Source: Bacillota bacterium (GTDB lineage Bacteria; Bacillota; Clostridia; Lachnospirales; Lachnospiraceae). Taken from it: a stretch of DNA of 64,000 nt. Numbering within the stretch: position 1 is the stretch's first letter; every line of letters starts with the position of its first letter. Made by a program: the position numbers and the translations under genes. The stretch covers positions 1-64,000 of the forward strand of contig JAEWMB010000022.1 in the NCBI GenBank assembly GCA_023457255.1, written 5' to 3'. Of the stretch, positions 19,366-28,388 are shown piece by piece. The notes under the pieces were generated by a model, which searched no databases, was not told the DNA's origin, and saw only the letters and a program-made list of their open reading frames with translations.

Positions 19366-19399
19366 GGGCTGTAGTAAAAGACACTTTTGCGACAGCTCC
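19366..19399 (+). other. hairpin after secY
   Basis: GGGGCTGT/ACAGCTCC (19365-19372 with 19392-19399) with an inner AAAG/CTTT stem. There is no T run, so it is a weak terminator or processing signal at the spc-adk boundary. Confidence 0.35.
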
Positions 19400-19470
19400 T
19401 ATCGTTGGTTTCATTATAACAAGAAAAAAGTTTGCAATGCATACTTTTCATTGTTCATGACAAAGAAAAG

Positions 19471-19499
19471 TTCACGCAGTGTAATTTTCTTTGTATAAT
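19471..19499 (+). promoter_or_regulatory. promoter for adk
   Basis: TTCACG (19471-19476), 17-base spacer, perfect TATAAT (19494-19499). Confidence 0.55.
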
Positions 19500-19521
19500 A
19501 ATTAGGAGGATAAGGAATACC

Positions 19522-20175
19522 ATGAAAATTATTATGTTAGGTGCTCCAGGAGCGGGGAAAGGAACACAGGCAAAAAAAATAGCAGAAAAGTACAGAATTC
19601 CACATATTTCTACAGGAGATATCTTTCGGGCAAATATTAAGAATAATACGGGGCTCGGAGCAAAAGCGAAAGAATATATGGACCTGGGGTTACTAGTGCC
19701 AGATGAAATTACCTTAGATATGGTTATGGATCGATTTGCACAGGATGACTGCAAGAATGGGTATGTATTGGATGGTTTTCCGAGAACAATCCCTCAAGCA
19801 GAAGCTTTAAACAAAGCTTTAGTAGAGGTAGGAGAACAGATTGATTATGCTATTAATATCGAAGTTCCGGATGAATTAATTGTTGCCCGTATGTCTGGAA
19901 GAAGAGCATGTGTCTCATGCGGAGGAACCTATCATGTGGTATTTACTCCTACCAAAAAGGAAGGCATCTGTGATGCTTGCGGAGGAGAATTGATCATACG
20001 TGATGACGATAAGCCGGAAACAGTAGCGAAACGTCTTAGTGTATATCATAATCAGACACAACCGTTAATAAATTATTATCATGGACTCGGACTATTAGAG
20101 GAAGTAGATGGTACGAAGGACGCATCAGAAGTATTCGAAGATATTATCGGCATTCTCGGTAAAGCAGCACAGTAA
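19522..20175 (+). CDS. adk: adenylate kinase, zinc-finger type
   Basis: 217 residues. It interconverts AMP plus ATP with two ADP. The P-loop GAPGAGKGTQAKKI is at residues 7-20. The lid domain carries two CxxC pairs (CVSCGG and CDACGG) for structural zinc, typical of Gram-positive enzymes. DGFPRTIPQAEAL is the AMP-binding region. ATG at 19522 follows TAGGAGG. It has its own promoter inside the superoperon. Confidence 0.97.
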   Translation: MKIIMLGAPGAGKGTQAKKIAEKYRIPHISTGDIFRANIKNNTGLGAKAKEYMDLGLLVPDEITLDMVMDRFAQDDCKNGYVLDGFPRTIPQAEALNKALVEVGEQIDYAINIEVPDELIVARMSGRRACVSCGGTYHVVFTPTKKEGICDACGGELIIRDDDKPETVAKRLSVYHNQTQPLINYYHGLGLLEEVDGTKDASEVFEDIIGILGKAAQ

Positions 20176-20346
20176 ATAGCGAGTTACGAAAAAAGCAGCA
20201 AACAGAGGTTCGTGCCTGCGTTGTCTTTGGCACAAACTTCCGGTCTACTAAGCAGGCATGTTTTCAAATGTGGAAATCAGGATTTTTCACACAGAAGTTT
20301 GCGTTGTTGCCCAGATTCGCAGGATTGTGACAGAATGGAGATTACG

Positions 20347-21105
20347 ATGTCAGTAACAATTAAATCTGCAAAAGAAATAGAGTTAATGAGAGAAGCCGGA
20401 ACAATATTAGCCAAGGTGCATGAGGCGCTGGAACAAAGAATAAAGCCCGGTATCTCCACTCTCGACATTGATAAACTAGCGGCAGAAAAAATACGTTCCT
20501 TTGGATGTATTCCGTCATTTTTAAATTATAACGGATACCCGGCTTCCGTATGCGTATCGCTTAACGATGAAGTAGTGCATGGAATTCCAAAGAAAAATCG
20601 AATATTAAAAGAAGGCGATATTGTAAGTCTTGATGCTGGAGTTATCTATCAGGGTTATCATTCCGATGCGGCAAGAACCATCGCGGTTGGAAATGTGTCG
20701 AAAGAAGCCGAACTGCTGATTAATGTTACAAAACAGAGCTTTTTTGAAGGTATGAAATATGCAAAAGCAGGCAATCATCTACATGATATCTCTGCTGCTA
20801 TTGAGGACTATGTAATCGCTCATGGATTTACTTGTGTTAGGGACCTTGTGGGTCATGGAATAGGAACACAGATGCATGAGGATCCGCAGATACCAAACTT
20901 CAGACAAAAGAGAAGGGGTATTCGGTTGGAGCCTGGAATGACACTTGCTATTGAGCCAATGGTGAATGCAGGGAGCCATGAAGTGTGGTGCTTGGAAGAT
21001 GATTGGACGATTGCGACACAGGACGGCAGTTTGTCCGCGCACTATGAAAATACAATCGTAATAACAACCGGAGAACCGGAAATATTGTCCCTGAGGAGGT
21101 GTTAG
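20347..21105 (+). CDS. map: type I methionine aminopeptidase
   Basis: 252 residues. It removes the initiator methionine from nascent proteins. The metal ligands fit the pita-bread fold: D in SLDAGV, D in HSDAARTI, H in VGHGIG, E in AIEPMV and E in HYENTIVI. ATG at 20347 is preferred over the in-frame ATG at 20335 because GGAG sits just before it. It ends one base before infA. Confidence 0.96.
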   Translation: MSVTIKSAKEIELMREAGTILAKVHEALEQRIKPGISTLDIDKLAAEKIRSFGCIPSFLNYNGYPASVCVSLNDEVVHGIPKKNRILKEGDIVSLDAGVIYQGYHSDAARTIAVGNVSKEAELLINVTKQSFFEGMKYAKAGNHLHDISAAIEDYVIAHGFTCVRDLVGHGIGTQMHEDPQIPNFRQKRRGIRLEPGMTLAIEPMVNAGSHEVWCLEDDWTIATQDGSLSAHYENTIVITTGEPEILSLRRC

Positions 21106-21106
21106 G

Positions 21107-21325
21107 ATGTCAAAAACCGATGTTGTAGAAATTGAAGGAACCGTAATTGAGAAACTGCCAAACGCTATGTTTTCAGTAGAACTTGAGAACGGACACAGAG
21201 TGCTTGCCCATATCAGTGGAAAGCTTAGAATGAACTTCATTAAAATTGTGCCTGGTGATAAAGTGACTTTAGAATTATCCCCATACGATTTAACGAAGGG
21301 TAGAATTATCTGGAGAGATAAATAA
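21107..21325 (+). CDS. infA: translation initiation factor IF-1
   Basis: 72 residues, a single S1-like OB fold (VEIEGTVIEKLPNAMFSVEL, ending KGRIIWRDK). It blocks the A site during initiation. Position after map is usual in Firmicutes. Confidence 0.97.
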   Translation: MSKTDVVEIEGTVIEKLPNAMFSVELENGHRVLAHISGKLRMNFIKIVPGDKVTLELSPYDLTKGRIIWRDK

Positions 21326-21429
21326 GCAGCGGGAAGAAGGTTGAAGTTTGTTCAATTCAACCCTAGTCTCTGTCATTTTGCGGGTAAGCCCGCAGTAGTA
21401 CAAGCAAGCAACAGTTAGAAAAATAGTTC

Positions 21430-21458
21430 TTGCTATTATAGTTTACACATGATATAAT
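21430..21458 (+). promoter_or_regulatory. internal promoter before rpmJ
   Basis: TTGCTA (21430-21435), 17-base spacer, perfect TATAAT (21453-21458). A small GCGGG/CCCGC hairpin (21380-21393) and a GGTTGAA/TTCAACC hairpin lie between infA and this promoter. Confidence 0.75.
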
Positions 21459-21493
21459 ATAAGACGGACTTTTTTGAAAGGAGTGAATTGACA

Positions 21494-21607
21494 ATGAAGG
21501 TTAGATCTTCAGTAAAACCAATTTGCGAAAAATGTAAAATCATTAAAAGAAAGGGCGCAATCAGAGTTATCTGTGAGAACCCAAAACACAAACAAAGACA
21601 AGGCTAA
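21494..21607 (+). CDS. rpmJ: 50S ribosomal protein L36
   Basis: 37 residues: [15 protein letters not shown] opening, then C-x12-C-x5-H completing a C-x2-C zinc ribbon, and the KHKQRQG ending. GAAAGGAG lies upstream. Full length for this smallest ribosomal protein. Confidence 0.97.
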
Positions 21608-21679
21608 TTCAATTAATCTGTGAGGTTAATTGTTTCCATAGAGTGCATTTTGTACTTATATAGAAATAGTTCTTGCTTT

Positions 21680-22188
21680 CTGTGTTACAATCACCTGTAC
21701 TAGGAGTCTTAAGTATAGCTAGGCCCTAAGTCAATTATGCGGTGCTGCTCTTTTACAGGGAGTAAAACCGACAGGTATTATTGTGATATTGTGGGTCAAA
21801 GTCAATCTTTGATTTTAGAGTTAGGTGTCATTATCATCTACTCTTTCAATACATTCGCAATGTATTGTCACAATTTAAAGCGGCTGACGTAATGACATCC
21901 GCTAGAGGTGTCTTTTTTTATGGGGATTACCGCCATAGGAACATTCTCACGTTGACACACCAGGGTGTGTTGTTCATTACGGTTATTTAAGAGGGGTAGG
22001 GCGTTGTCTTATCCTAGGTAAGAGGTTATCTAAACTTTTACCGACAACCAGTTCTTAGTAAGAATTTCGGTTGTTGAAGGAAACTTATATGATAAGGGTT
22101 AGAACATAAGGCATACATTTCACCTGTCCTTAAGGGCAGGATGCCAAGATGTTCTGCTCAATACAATTAATGGAGGTGCAATAGTCAC
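21680..22188 (+). promoter_or_regulatory. long structured leader before rpsM with a candidate transcription attenuator
   Basis: The 581-base gap contains no gene. GACATC (21894-21899) can pair with GGTGTC (21907-21912), which is followed by seven T, forming a terminator. The same bases can instead pair with GGTGTCATTA (21824-21833) as a 10-bp helix with TAATGACATC (21890-21899), enclosing a 9-bp hairpin at 21847-21867. Further on are an ACACAC/GTGTGT hairpin (21955-21970) and a nested stem at 22101-22155 just before the rpsM ribosome binding site. Control by S4, as in other alpha operons, is plausible but unproven. Confidence 0.55.
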
Positions 22189-22557
22189 ATGGCTCGTATT
22201 AGTGGTGTAGACTTACCAAGAGAGAAACGTGTAGAAATCGGACTTACTTATGTTTATGGTATCGGTAGAGTAAGCTCCAACCGTATCCTTGCAAAAGCTG
22301 GAGTTAACCCAGACACTCGTGTTAGAGATTTAACTGACGAAGAAGTGGCAAAGATCCGTGATGTCATCGATGAGACAATGTTAGTAGAAGGTGACTTAAG
22401 AAGAGATATCGCTCTTAACATCAAGAGATTGCAGGAAATCGGATGCTATAGAGGAATCCGTCACAGAAAAGGTCTTCCGGTTCGTGGACAGAAGACTAAG
22501 ACTAACGCTAGAACTAGAAAAGGTCCTAAGCGTACTGTTGCTAATAAGAAGAAATAG
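22189..22557 (+). CDS. rpsM: 30S ribosomal protein S13
   Basis: 122 residues. It starts MARISGVDLPREKRVEIGL and has the HRKGLPVRGQ and TNARTRKGP motifs. S13 is in the small-subunit head. First gene of the alpha-operon block. Confidence 0.97.
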   Translation: MARISGVDLPREKRVEIGLTYVYGIGRVSSNRILAKAGVNPDTRVRDLTDEEVAKIRDVIDETMLVEGDLRRDIALNIKRLQEIGCYRGIRHRKGLPVRGQKTKTNARTRKGPKRTVANKKK

Positions 22558-22620
22558 TCTCATGTAGTATAACATGAGCCATTGATTACGAAGTAAAAAA
22601 ATCCAATAGGAGGGTTTGAA

Positions 22621-23019
22621 ATGGCTAAGAAGATAGCAGCTAAAAAAGTGACAAAGAAGCGTGTTAAGAAGAACGTCGATCGTGGACAGGCACACATTCA
22701 GTCATCTTTTAATAATACAATTGTTACCTTAACAGACGCTGAGGGTAACGCTCTTTCATGGGCAAGTGCAGGTGGATTAGGATTCAGAGGTTCTAGAAAA
22801 TCAACTCCATATGCAGCACAGATGGCAGCTGAAACTGCAGCTAAAGCAGCTTTAGTTCATGGTTTAAGATCCGTAGAAGTTATGGTTAAGGGACCTGGTT
22901 CAGGTAGAGAAGCAGCAATTCGTGCGCTTCAGGCTTGTGGTATCGAAGTTACAAGCATCAAGGACGTTACTCCAGTTCCTCATAACGGCTGTAGACCACC
23001 AAAACGCAGAAGAGTCTAA
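22621..23019 (+). CDS. rpsK: 30S ribosomal protein S11
   Basis: 132 residues. QSSFNNTIVTLTDAEGNALSW is diagnostic, as is the tail HNGCRPPKRRRV. S11 is part of the platform. Confidence 0.97.
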   Translation: MAKKIAAKKVTKKRVKKNVDRGQAHIQSSFNNTIVTLTDAEGNALSWASAGGLGFRGSRKSTPYAAQMAAETAAKAALVHGLRSVEVMVKGPGSGREAAIRALQACGIEVTSIKDVTPVPHNGCRPPKRRRV

Positions 23020-23035
23020 TAGGAGGTAAATTAAG

Positions 23036-23632
23036 ATGGCAAGAGATATGAGTCCTGTTTTAAAGAGATGTAGAGCTCTTGGTCTTGAACCAGCATTTTT
23101 GGGAATTGACAAGAAGTCTAATAGAAACTTTGCGAGAGCAGGTAAAAAAGTTAGTGAGTACGGTACTCAGTTAAGAGAAAAGCAAAAGGCTAAATTCATC
23201 TATGGTGTATTAGAGAAGCCTTTCAGAAATAACTTTGATAAAGCTAAAAAGTTAAAATACGGTACAACCGGTGAGAATTTAATGATTCTCCTTGAGTTAA
23301 GACTTGACAATGTTATGTTCCGTATGGGATATGGCAGAACAAGAACAGAGGCAAGACAGATTGTTGACCACAAGCATGTATTAGTAAACGGCAAGTGTGT
23401 AAATATTCCTTCTTACCAGGTAAAAGCTGGCGACGTTATTTCGATTAAAGAAAAATGTAAGTCTGCTCAGAGATACAAAGATATTTTAGAAGTAACCGAT
23501 GGAAGAACTGTACCAGCGTGGTTAGAAGCTGATCATGAGAATTTAACAGGTACTGTAAAGGAAATCCCTACAAGAGATCAAATTGATGTTCCTGTAAACG
23601 AAGTGCTTATCGTCGAGTTGTACTCTAAATAA
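23036..23632 (+). CDS. rpsD: 30S ribosomal protein S4
   Basis: 198 residues, a primary 16S binder and the usual translational repressor of alpha operons. The S4 RNA-binding domain is visible around RTRTEARQIVDHKHVLVNG. It is shorter at the N-terminus than zinc-binding S4 and lacks its cysteine cluster. Confidence 0.96.
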   Translation: MARDMSPVLKRCRALGLEPAFLGIDKKSNRNFARAGKKVSEYGTQLREKQKAKFIYGVLEKPFRNNFDKAKKLKYGTTGENLMILLELRLDNVMFRMGYGRTRTEARQIVDHKHVLVNGKCVNIPSYQVKAGDVISIKEKCKSAQRYKDILEVTDGRTVPAWLEADHENLTGTVKEIPTRDQIDVPVNEVLIVELYSK

Positions 23633-23704
23633 TAAGAAGCAAATAACCTATTATTTTTCTTATGTTTGGAATACCCTCAAAAAAACCTAAAAGGAGGGTC
23701 TACT

Positions 23705-24664
23705 GTGTTTGATTTTGAAAAACCAAAAATTGAGATAGCTGACATTTCAGAAGATAAGAAATATGGCCGATTCGTTGTCGAGCCTCTTGAGCGAGGATAC
23801 GGTACAACACTTGGCAATTCTTTGAGAAGAATTATGCTTTCATCTTTACCTGGTGCTGCGGTCAGTCAAGTAAAAATTGACGGCGTTGTTCATGAATTCT
23901 CTCCAATTCCTGGCGTTAAGGAAGATGTGACGGAGATTATTATGAACATTAAGAACCTGGCAATTAAGAACACAAGCGAGACGAATGAGCCAAAGACTGC
24001 GTATATTGAGTTTGAAGGCGAAGGCGTGGTTAGAGCAGGCGATATCCAAGCAGATCCTGATATTGAGATATTAAATCCAGAATTAGTAATTGCAACCTTA
24101 AACGGCGGCTCCGATAGTAAGCTGTACATTGAGTTAACGATTACAAAAGGCAGAGGTTATATCAGTGCAGATAAGAATAAAAACGATGATTTACCAATCG
24201 GTGTAATCCCAGTGGATTCTATCTACACTCCTGTTGAGCGTGTTAATTTAACAGTGGAAAATACTCGTGTTGGTCAGATTACTGATTTCGATAAACTGAC
24301 TCTTGATGTATTTACAAACGGAACCTTAGGTCCAGATGAAGCTGTTAGCTTGGCTGCAAAGGTATTAAGCGAACACTTAAACTCCTTTATTGATCTTTCT
24401 GAGAATGCTAAGACTGCGGAAGTTATGGTAGAGAAAGAAGATAATGAGAAGGAAAAAGTGTTAGAGATGAATATCGACGAGTTGGAGTTATCTGTTCGTT
24501 CTTACAACTGTTTGAAGAGAGCGGGTATTAATACTGTCGAGGAATTATGTAACAGAACTTCTGAAGATATGATGAAGGTAAGAAACCTTGGACGTAAGTC
24601 ATTAGAAGAAGTATTAGCTAAGCTCAAAGAGCTTGGATTATCATTAAATTTGAGCGACGATTAA
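23705..24664 (+). CDS. rpoA: RNA polymerase alpha subunit
   Basis: 319 residues. The N-terminal assembly domain shows FVVEPLERGYGTTLGNSLRR. The C-terminal domain with NCLKRAGINTVEEL binds UP elements and activators. GTG at 23705 is the start, seven bases after AAAGGAGGG; the open frame upstream to 23666 lacks a ribosome binding site. Confidence 0.97.
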   Translation: MFDFEKPKIEIADISEDKKYGRFVVEPLERGYGTTLGNSLRRIMLSSLPGAAVSQVKIDGVVHEFSPIPGVKEDVTEIIMNIKNLAIKNTSETNEPKTAYIEFEGEGVVRAGDIQADPDIEILNPELVIATLNGGSDSKLYIELTITKGRGYISADKNKNDDLPIGVIPVDSIYTPVERVNLTVENTRVGQITDFDKLTLDVFTNGTLGPDEAVSLAAKVLSEHLNSFIDLSENAKTAEVMVEKEDNEKEKVLEMNIDELELSVRSYNCLKRAGINTVEELCNRTSEDMMKVRNLGRKSLEEVLAKLKELGLSLNLSDD

Positions 24665-24688
24665 GTTCGTAGCTAAGGAGGTTAAAAG

Positions 24689-25225
24689 ATGGCAGGCTAC
24701 AGAAAACTTGGAAGAACTTCAAGTCAGAGAAAAGCATTGTTAAGAAATCAAGTGACTAATCTCTTATACAATGGCAAAATTGTAACTACCGAGGCAAAAG
24801 CGAAAGAAATTCGTAGAATTGCTGAAGGTATGATTGCTTTAGCCGTAAAAGAGAAGGATAACTTTGAAACTGTTACAGTAACTGCTAAGGTTGCTCGTAA
24901 AGATAAAGATGGTAAGAGAGTAAAGGAAGTCGTGAATGGTAAGAAAGTAGACGTTTATGATAGCGTTGAAAAGACTATTAAAAAAGATAAGGCATCCAGA
25001 CTTCATGCTAGAAGAAAGATGTTAGCATACCTTTACCCTGTAACTGAAGTTCCGGCAGAAGCTGCAGGAAAGAAGAAGAACACAAAGGAAGTTGATTTAG
25101 CTGAAAAGTTATTCAATGAAATCGCTCCTAAGTATGTTAGCCGTAATGGTGGTTACACAAGAATCATCAAGATCGGTCAGCGTAAGGGCGATGCTGCTAT
25201 GGAAGTTTTAATTGAACTTGTTTAA
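24689..25225 (+). CDS. rplQ: 50S ribosomal protein L17, extended form
   Basis: 178 residues against roughly 115-130 in most bacteria. The N-terminal core GRTSSQRKALLRNQVTNLL and the C-terminal GGYTRIIKIGQRKGDAAMEV are normal. The extra length is a lysine-rich insertion between about residues 68 and 130. Longer L17 forms occur in Lachnospiraceae. It is the last gene of the superoperon. Confidence 0.95.
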   Translation: MAGYRKLGRTSSQRKALLRNQVTNLLYNGKIVTTEAKAKEIRRIAEGMIALAVKEKDNFETVTVTAKVARKDKDGKRVKEVVNGKKVDVYDSVEKTIKKDKASRLHARRKMLAYLYPVTEVPAEAAGKKKNTKEVDLAEKLFNEIAPKYVSRNGGYTRIIKIGQRKGDAAMEVLIELV

Positions 25226-25302
25226 TTTCTTGTAGAGCAGTATCCTTGTTACAGTAAGTACTACTCCTTATATACTTATTGTGAGACAACATAGGAAAAG
25301 TT

Positions 25303-25338
25303 AAACTGTCCCGAATTAGTTCGGGACAGTTTTTTTAC
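25303..25338 (+). terminator. terminator of the ribosomal superoperon
   Basis: A 13-bp perfect stem (25303-25315 with 25320-25332), loop TTAG, then a T run. Confidence 0.93.
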
Positions 25339-25578
25339 ATAGTAAGTAGGTAGAAAAGCATGTTAATTCAATCGGAGCTTCGTAACATAAATTAATGCCG
25401 TAATGAAAAGATTCTAAAGCACAAGAAAATAATTTCCTGCCGGAATGTAGATTGTAATGTAGCCAGGAATAAAACATACGTCTTTGCATGAAAAATTCAT
25501 TGCAAAGTTGTCTATAATACAATACAATGGTAAATGACATTTGGCAATAAGAATCCAATAAGAAATGAGATATGTTAT

Positions 25579-26448
25579 ATGAGAATGATAGATGCTAAAA
25601 ACTTAGTATTTGAATATATCCGTCGCGATGAAGAAGGAAATGTTGAGGCGATTAATCGTGCACTTGATGAAGTTACCTTAGATGTTTTAGAAGGTGACTT
25701 TGTTGCTATTCTAGGACATAACGGTTCCGGGAAATCTACAATGGCAAAGCACATCAATGCTATTTTGATGCCAAGTGAAGGTACACTTTATGTCAATGGA
25801 TTTGATACAAAGGAGGAAGAGAAGATTTGGGATATCAGACAATCGGCAGGTATGGTATTTCAAAATCCGGACAATCAAATTATTGCAACTGTTGTTGAGG
25901 AAGACGTAGGATTTGGTCCTGAGAACCTGGGCGTGCCCACAGAAGAGATTTGGAAAAGGGTAGAAGAGAGCCTAAAAGCTGTTGGTATGTATGAATACCG
26001 AAGCCATTCTCCTAATAAACTATCCGGCGGTCAAAAGCAGCGTGTTGCAATTGCCGGTATTATGGCAATGCGCCCAAAGTGTATTATTTTAGATGAACCG
26101 ACAGCAATGTTAGATCCGAATGGCAGAAAAGAAGTTATCCGTACAATTAAGGATTTGAATAAAAAGGAAAAAGTAACGGTGTTATTAATTACACACTATA
26201 TGGATGAAGTAATTCATGCAGACAAGGTAATTGTTATGGATTCGGGTAAAGTTGTGATGCAGGGAACTCCAAGAGAGATTTTTAGCCAAGTTGATAAATT
26301 AAAGAGTTATCGCTTGGATGTACCGCAAGTAACAGAATTAGCATACGAATTAAAGAAACAAGGGATGCCGCTTCCGGATGGTATTTTAACCAGAGATGAG
26401 TTCGTTAAGGCAATGATGGAGGGACGTAATGGCACTTTTACTAGATAA
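25579..26448 (+). CDS. ecfA1: ECF transporter ATP-binding protein EcfA1
   Basis: 289 residues. Walker A is GHNGSGKST, the signature LSGGQKQRVAIAG, and Walker B CIILDEPTAMLD. With EcfA2 and EcfT it forms the shared energising module used by several vitamin-binding S components. The in-frame start upstream at 25534 and an ATG at 25585 are alternatives; the ribosome binding site is weak. It overlaps ecfA2 by 20 bases. A TATAAT at 25513-25518 has no good -35. Confidence 0.93.
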   Translation: MRMIDAKNLVFEYIRRDEEGNVEAINRALDEVTLDVLEGDFVAILGHNGSGKSTMAKHINAILMPSEGTLYVNGFDTKEEEKIWDIRQSAGMVFQNPDNQIIATVVEEDVGFGPENLGVPTEEIWKRVEESLKAVGMYEYRSHSPNKLSGGQKQRVAIAGIMAMRPKCIILDEPTAMLDPNGRKEVIRTIKDLNKKEKVTVLLITHYMDEVIHADKVIVMDSGKVVMQGTPREIFSQVDKLKSYRLDVPQVTELAYELKKQGMPLPDGILTRDEFVKAMMEGRNGTFTR

Positions 26449-27289
26449 GGTAGGCTATGTTTATGGCGGTGGTACCGCTTACGAAAAACAAGCATTAAAA
26501 AATATTAATCTCAACATCGCAGATGGTCAATTTATTGGTTTGATTGGACATACCGGCTCTGGTAAGTCGACTTTAATTCAGCATCTCAATGGTTTAATAA
26601 AGCCAACAAGCGGAACGGTTTACTTTAATGGTGCAGATATTGGCGCAGAAGGCTTTCAGAAAAAAGAACTTCGCAGTAAGGTTGGTTTGGTATTTCAATA
26701 TCCGGAGCACCAGTTATTTGAAACTACAGTACTAAAAGATGTGCAGTTTGGGCCTAAAAATCTTGGACTTCCGATGCTTGAGGTGGACTTAAGAGCTTAT
26801 GATGCTCTTAAGATGGTGGGCATAGCGGATGATTTATACGATGCTTCTCCATTTGAATTATCGGGTGGACAAAAAAGAAGAGTGGCAATTGCAGGAGTAT
26901 TAGCGATGAAGCCGGACGTACTAATTTTAGATGAGCCAACAGCCGGACTTGATCCGATGGGTAGAGATGAGATTTTAGACCAAATTGAAAAAATTCATAA
27001 AGAAAGAAGAATTACTGTAATTTTAGTTTCTCATAGCATGGAGGATGTGGCGAAATACGTTGACAGAATTATTGTTATGAATAAAGGAGAGATTGCCTTT
27101 GACGGTACTCCCAAAAAGGTATTTACACACTATAAAGAACTGGAACAGATTGGGCTTGCAGCTCCTTCCGTTACCTATGTCATGCATGATCTAAATCAGA
27201 TGCGCATTCCGGTAGCAACAGACGCTACAACTGTTGAGGAAGCAAAGGCAGAGATTCTTGATTGGTGGAAGTGTAAAGGGAATTTCTAA
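26429..27289 (+). CDS. ecfA2: ECF transporter ATP-binding protein EcfA2
   Basis: 286 residues. Walker A is GHTGSGKST, the signature LSGGQKRRVAIAG, and Walker B VLILDEPTAGLDP. It forms the heterodimer with EcfA1. Start at 26429 behind GGAGGG inside the ecfA1 end. Confidence 0.94.
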   Translation: MALLLDKVGYVYGGGTAYEKQALKNINLNIADGQFIGLIGHTGSGKSTLIQHLNGLIKPTSGTVYFNGADIGAEGFQKKELRSKVGLVFQYPEHQLFETTVLKDVQFGPKNLGLPMLEVDLRAYDALKMVGIADDLYDASPFELSGGQKRRVAIAGVLAMKPDVLILDEPTAGLDPMGRDEILDQIEKIHKERRITVILVSHSMEDVAKYVDRIIVMNKGEIAFDGTPKKVFTHYKELEQIGLAAPSVTYVMHDLNQMRIPVATDATTVEEAKAEILDWWKCKGNF

Positions 27290-27369
27290 AGCGTCAAAAG
27301 ACGCCGCCTAAGAAATTCTAAAACTTTATCAGAGTCTTGCCTATCAGGCAGGCATGTTTTTAAGCGTGA
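27290..27369 (+). other. two small hairpins between ecfA2 and ecfT
   Basis: GCGTC/GACGC with an AAAA loop, then TGCCT/AGGCA followed by a short T run (TTTTT). They may attenuate or partly terminate transcription before ecfT. Confidence 0.4.
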
Positions 27370-27408
27370 GAAGAGAAATAGTTGATAAGTACAAGAAAGG
27401 ATAATTTG

Positions 27409-28221
27409 ATGATTAGAGATATCACGATAGGACAATATTACCCTTCTGGTTCCATCATACATCGTTTAGACCCAAGAGTTAAGTTGATTGGTACGATAGT
27501 ATATATAGTATCCATGTTTCTATTCGATACATTTTGGGGTTATCTGGTAACAGGGCTATTTTTATTTGGTATAATTAAGGCTTCTAAAGTGCCTTTAAAA
27601 TATATTATAAAAGGGCTGAAATCCGTAATCATATTATTGCTTTTTACGGTAAGCTTTAATCTGTTTTTAACTCCCGGTGAACATGAATTAGTACGGATTG
27701 GATTTGTCAAGATTACAGCGGAAGGCCTTAGGTTTGCAGTCTTTATGGGATTACGTCTGGTTTTATTAATTTTAGGCTCGTCGCTTATGACATTTACTAC
27801 GACACCGAATGAGTTGACGGATGGAATTGAACGTTTACTGGGATTCTTAAAAGTGATACACGTACCAGTACATGAAGTGGCTATGATGATGTCCATCGCA
27901 CTTCGCTTTATTCCAATCTTATTAGAGGAAACCGATAAGATTATGAAAGCCCAGCAAGCACGCGGTGCTGACTTTGAAACCGGAAGTTTAATCAGAAGAG
28001 CGAAGGCAATGGTACCAATTTTGGTTCCTTTGTTTATCTCAGCATTTCGTCGCGCAGGGGACCTGGCTATGGCAATGGAGGCACGCTGCTATCGAGGCGG
28101 TAAGGGCAGGACAAAGATGAAGCCATTAAAGTATAAGGCTAAGGATGTGGCAGCATTTTTGGTATTTGGTGTATACATCCTTAGTATCTTAGGTATAGAC
28201 CGGTATCTCCCTATGGTATGA
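27409..28221 (+). CDS. ecfT: ECF transporter transmembrane protein EcfT
   Basis: 270 residues with several membrane helices. The two Ala-Arg-Gly type coupling motifs that contact the ATPases are visible as QQARGADF and in EARCYRGGKGRT. The start ATG at 27409 follows AAAGGAT; an upstream TTG at 27382 lacks support. Confidence 0.94.
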   Translation: MIRDITIGQYYPSGSIIHRLDPRVKLIGTIVYIVSMFLFDTFWGYLVTGLFLFGIIKASKVPLKYIIKGLKSVIILLLFTVSFNLFLTPGEHELVRIGFVKITAEGLRFAVFMGLRLVLLILGSSLMTFTTTPNELTDGIERLLGFLKVIHVPVHEVAMMMSIALRFIPILLEETDKIMKAQQARGADFETGSLIRRAKAMVPILVPLFISAFRRAGDLAMAMEARCYRGGKGRTKMKPLKYKAKDVAAFLVFGVYILSILGIDRYLPMV

Positions 28222-28388
28222 TATTATCGGAGCGAAGTTCTTATTCCGGCAATCGGAAGTTTTGTTCTATAGTAAGCTATGATTATTAGGTCGGAAGCGA
28301 AGTGATTTTAATTGAGAAAGTTTTGTGCCGGCTTTTTCTGGTACAACTTTAAATGCTGAAAAAGCATACAGAGGAATGGGGTTTTTTT

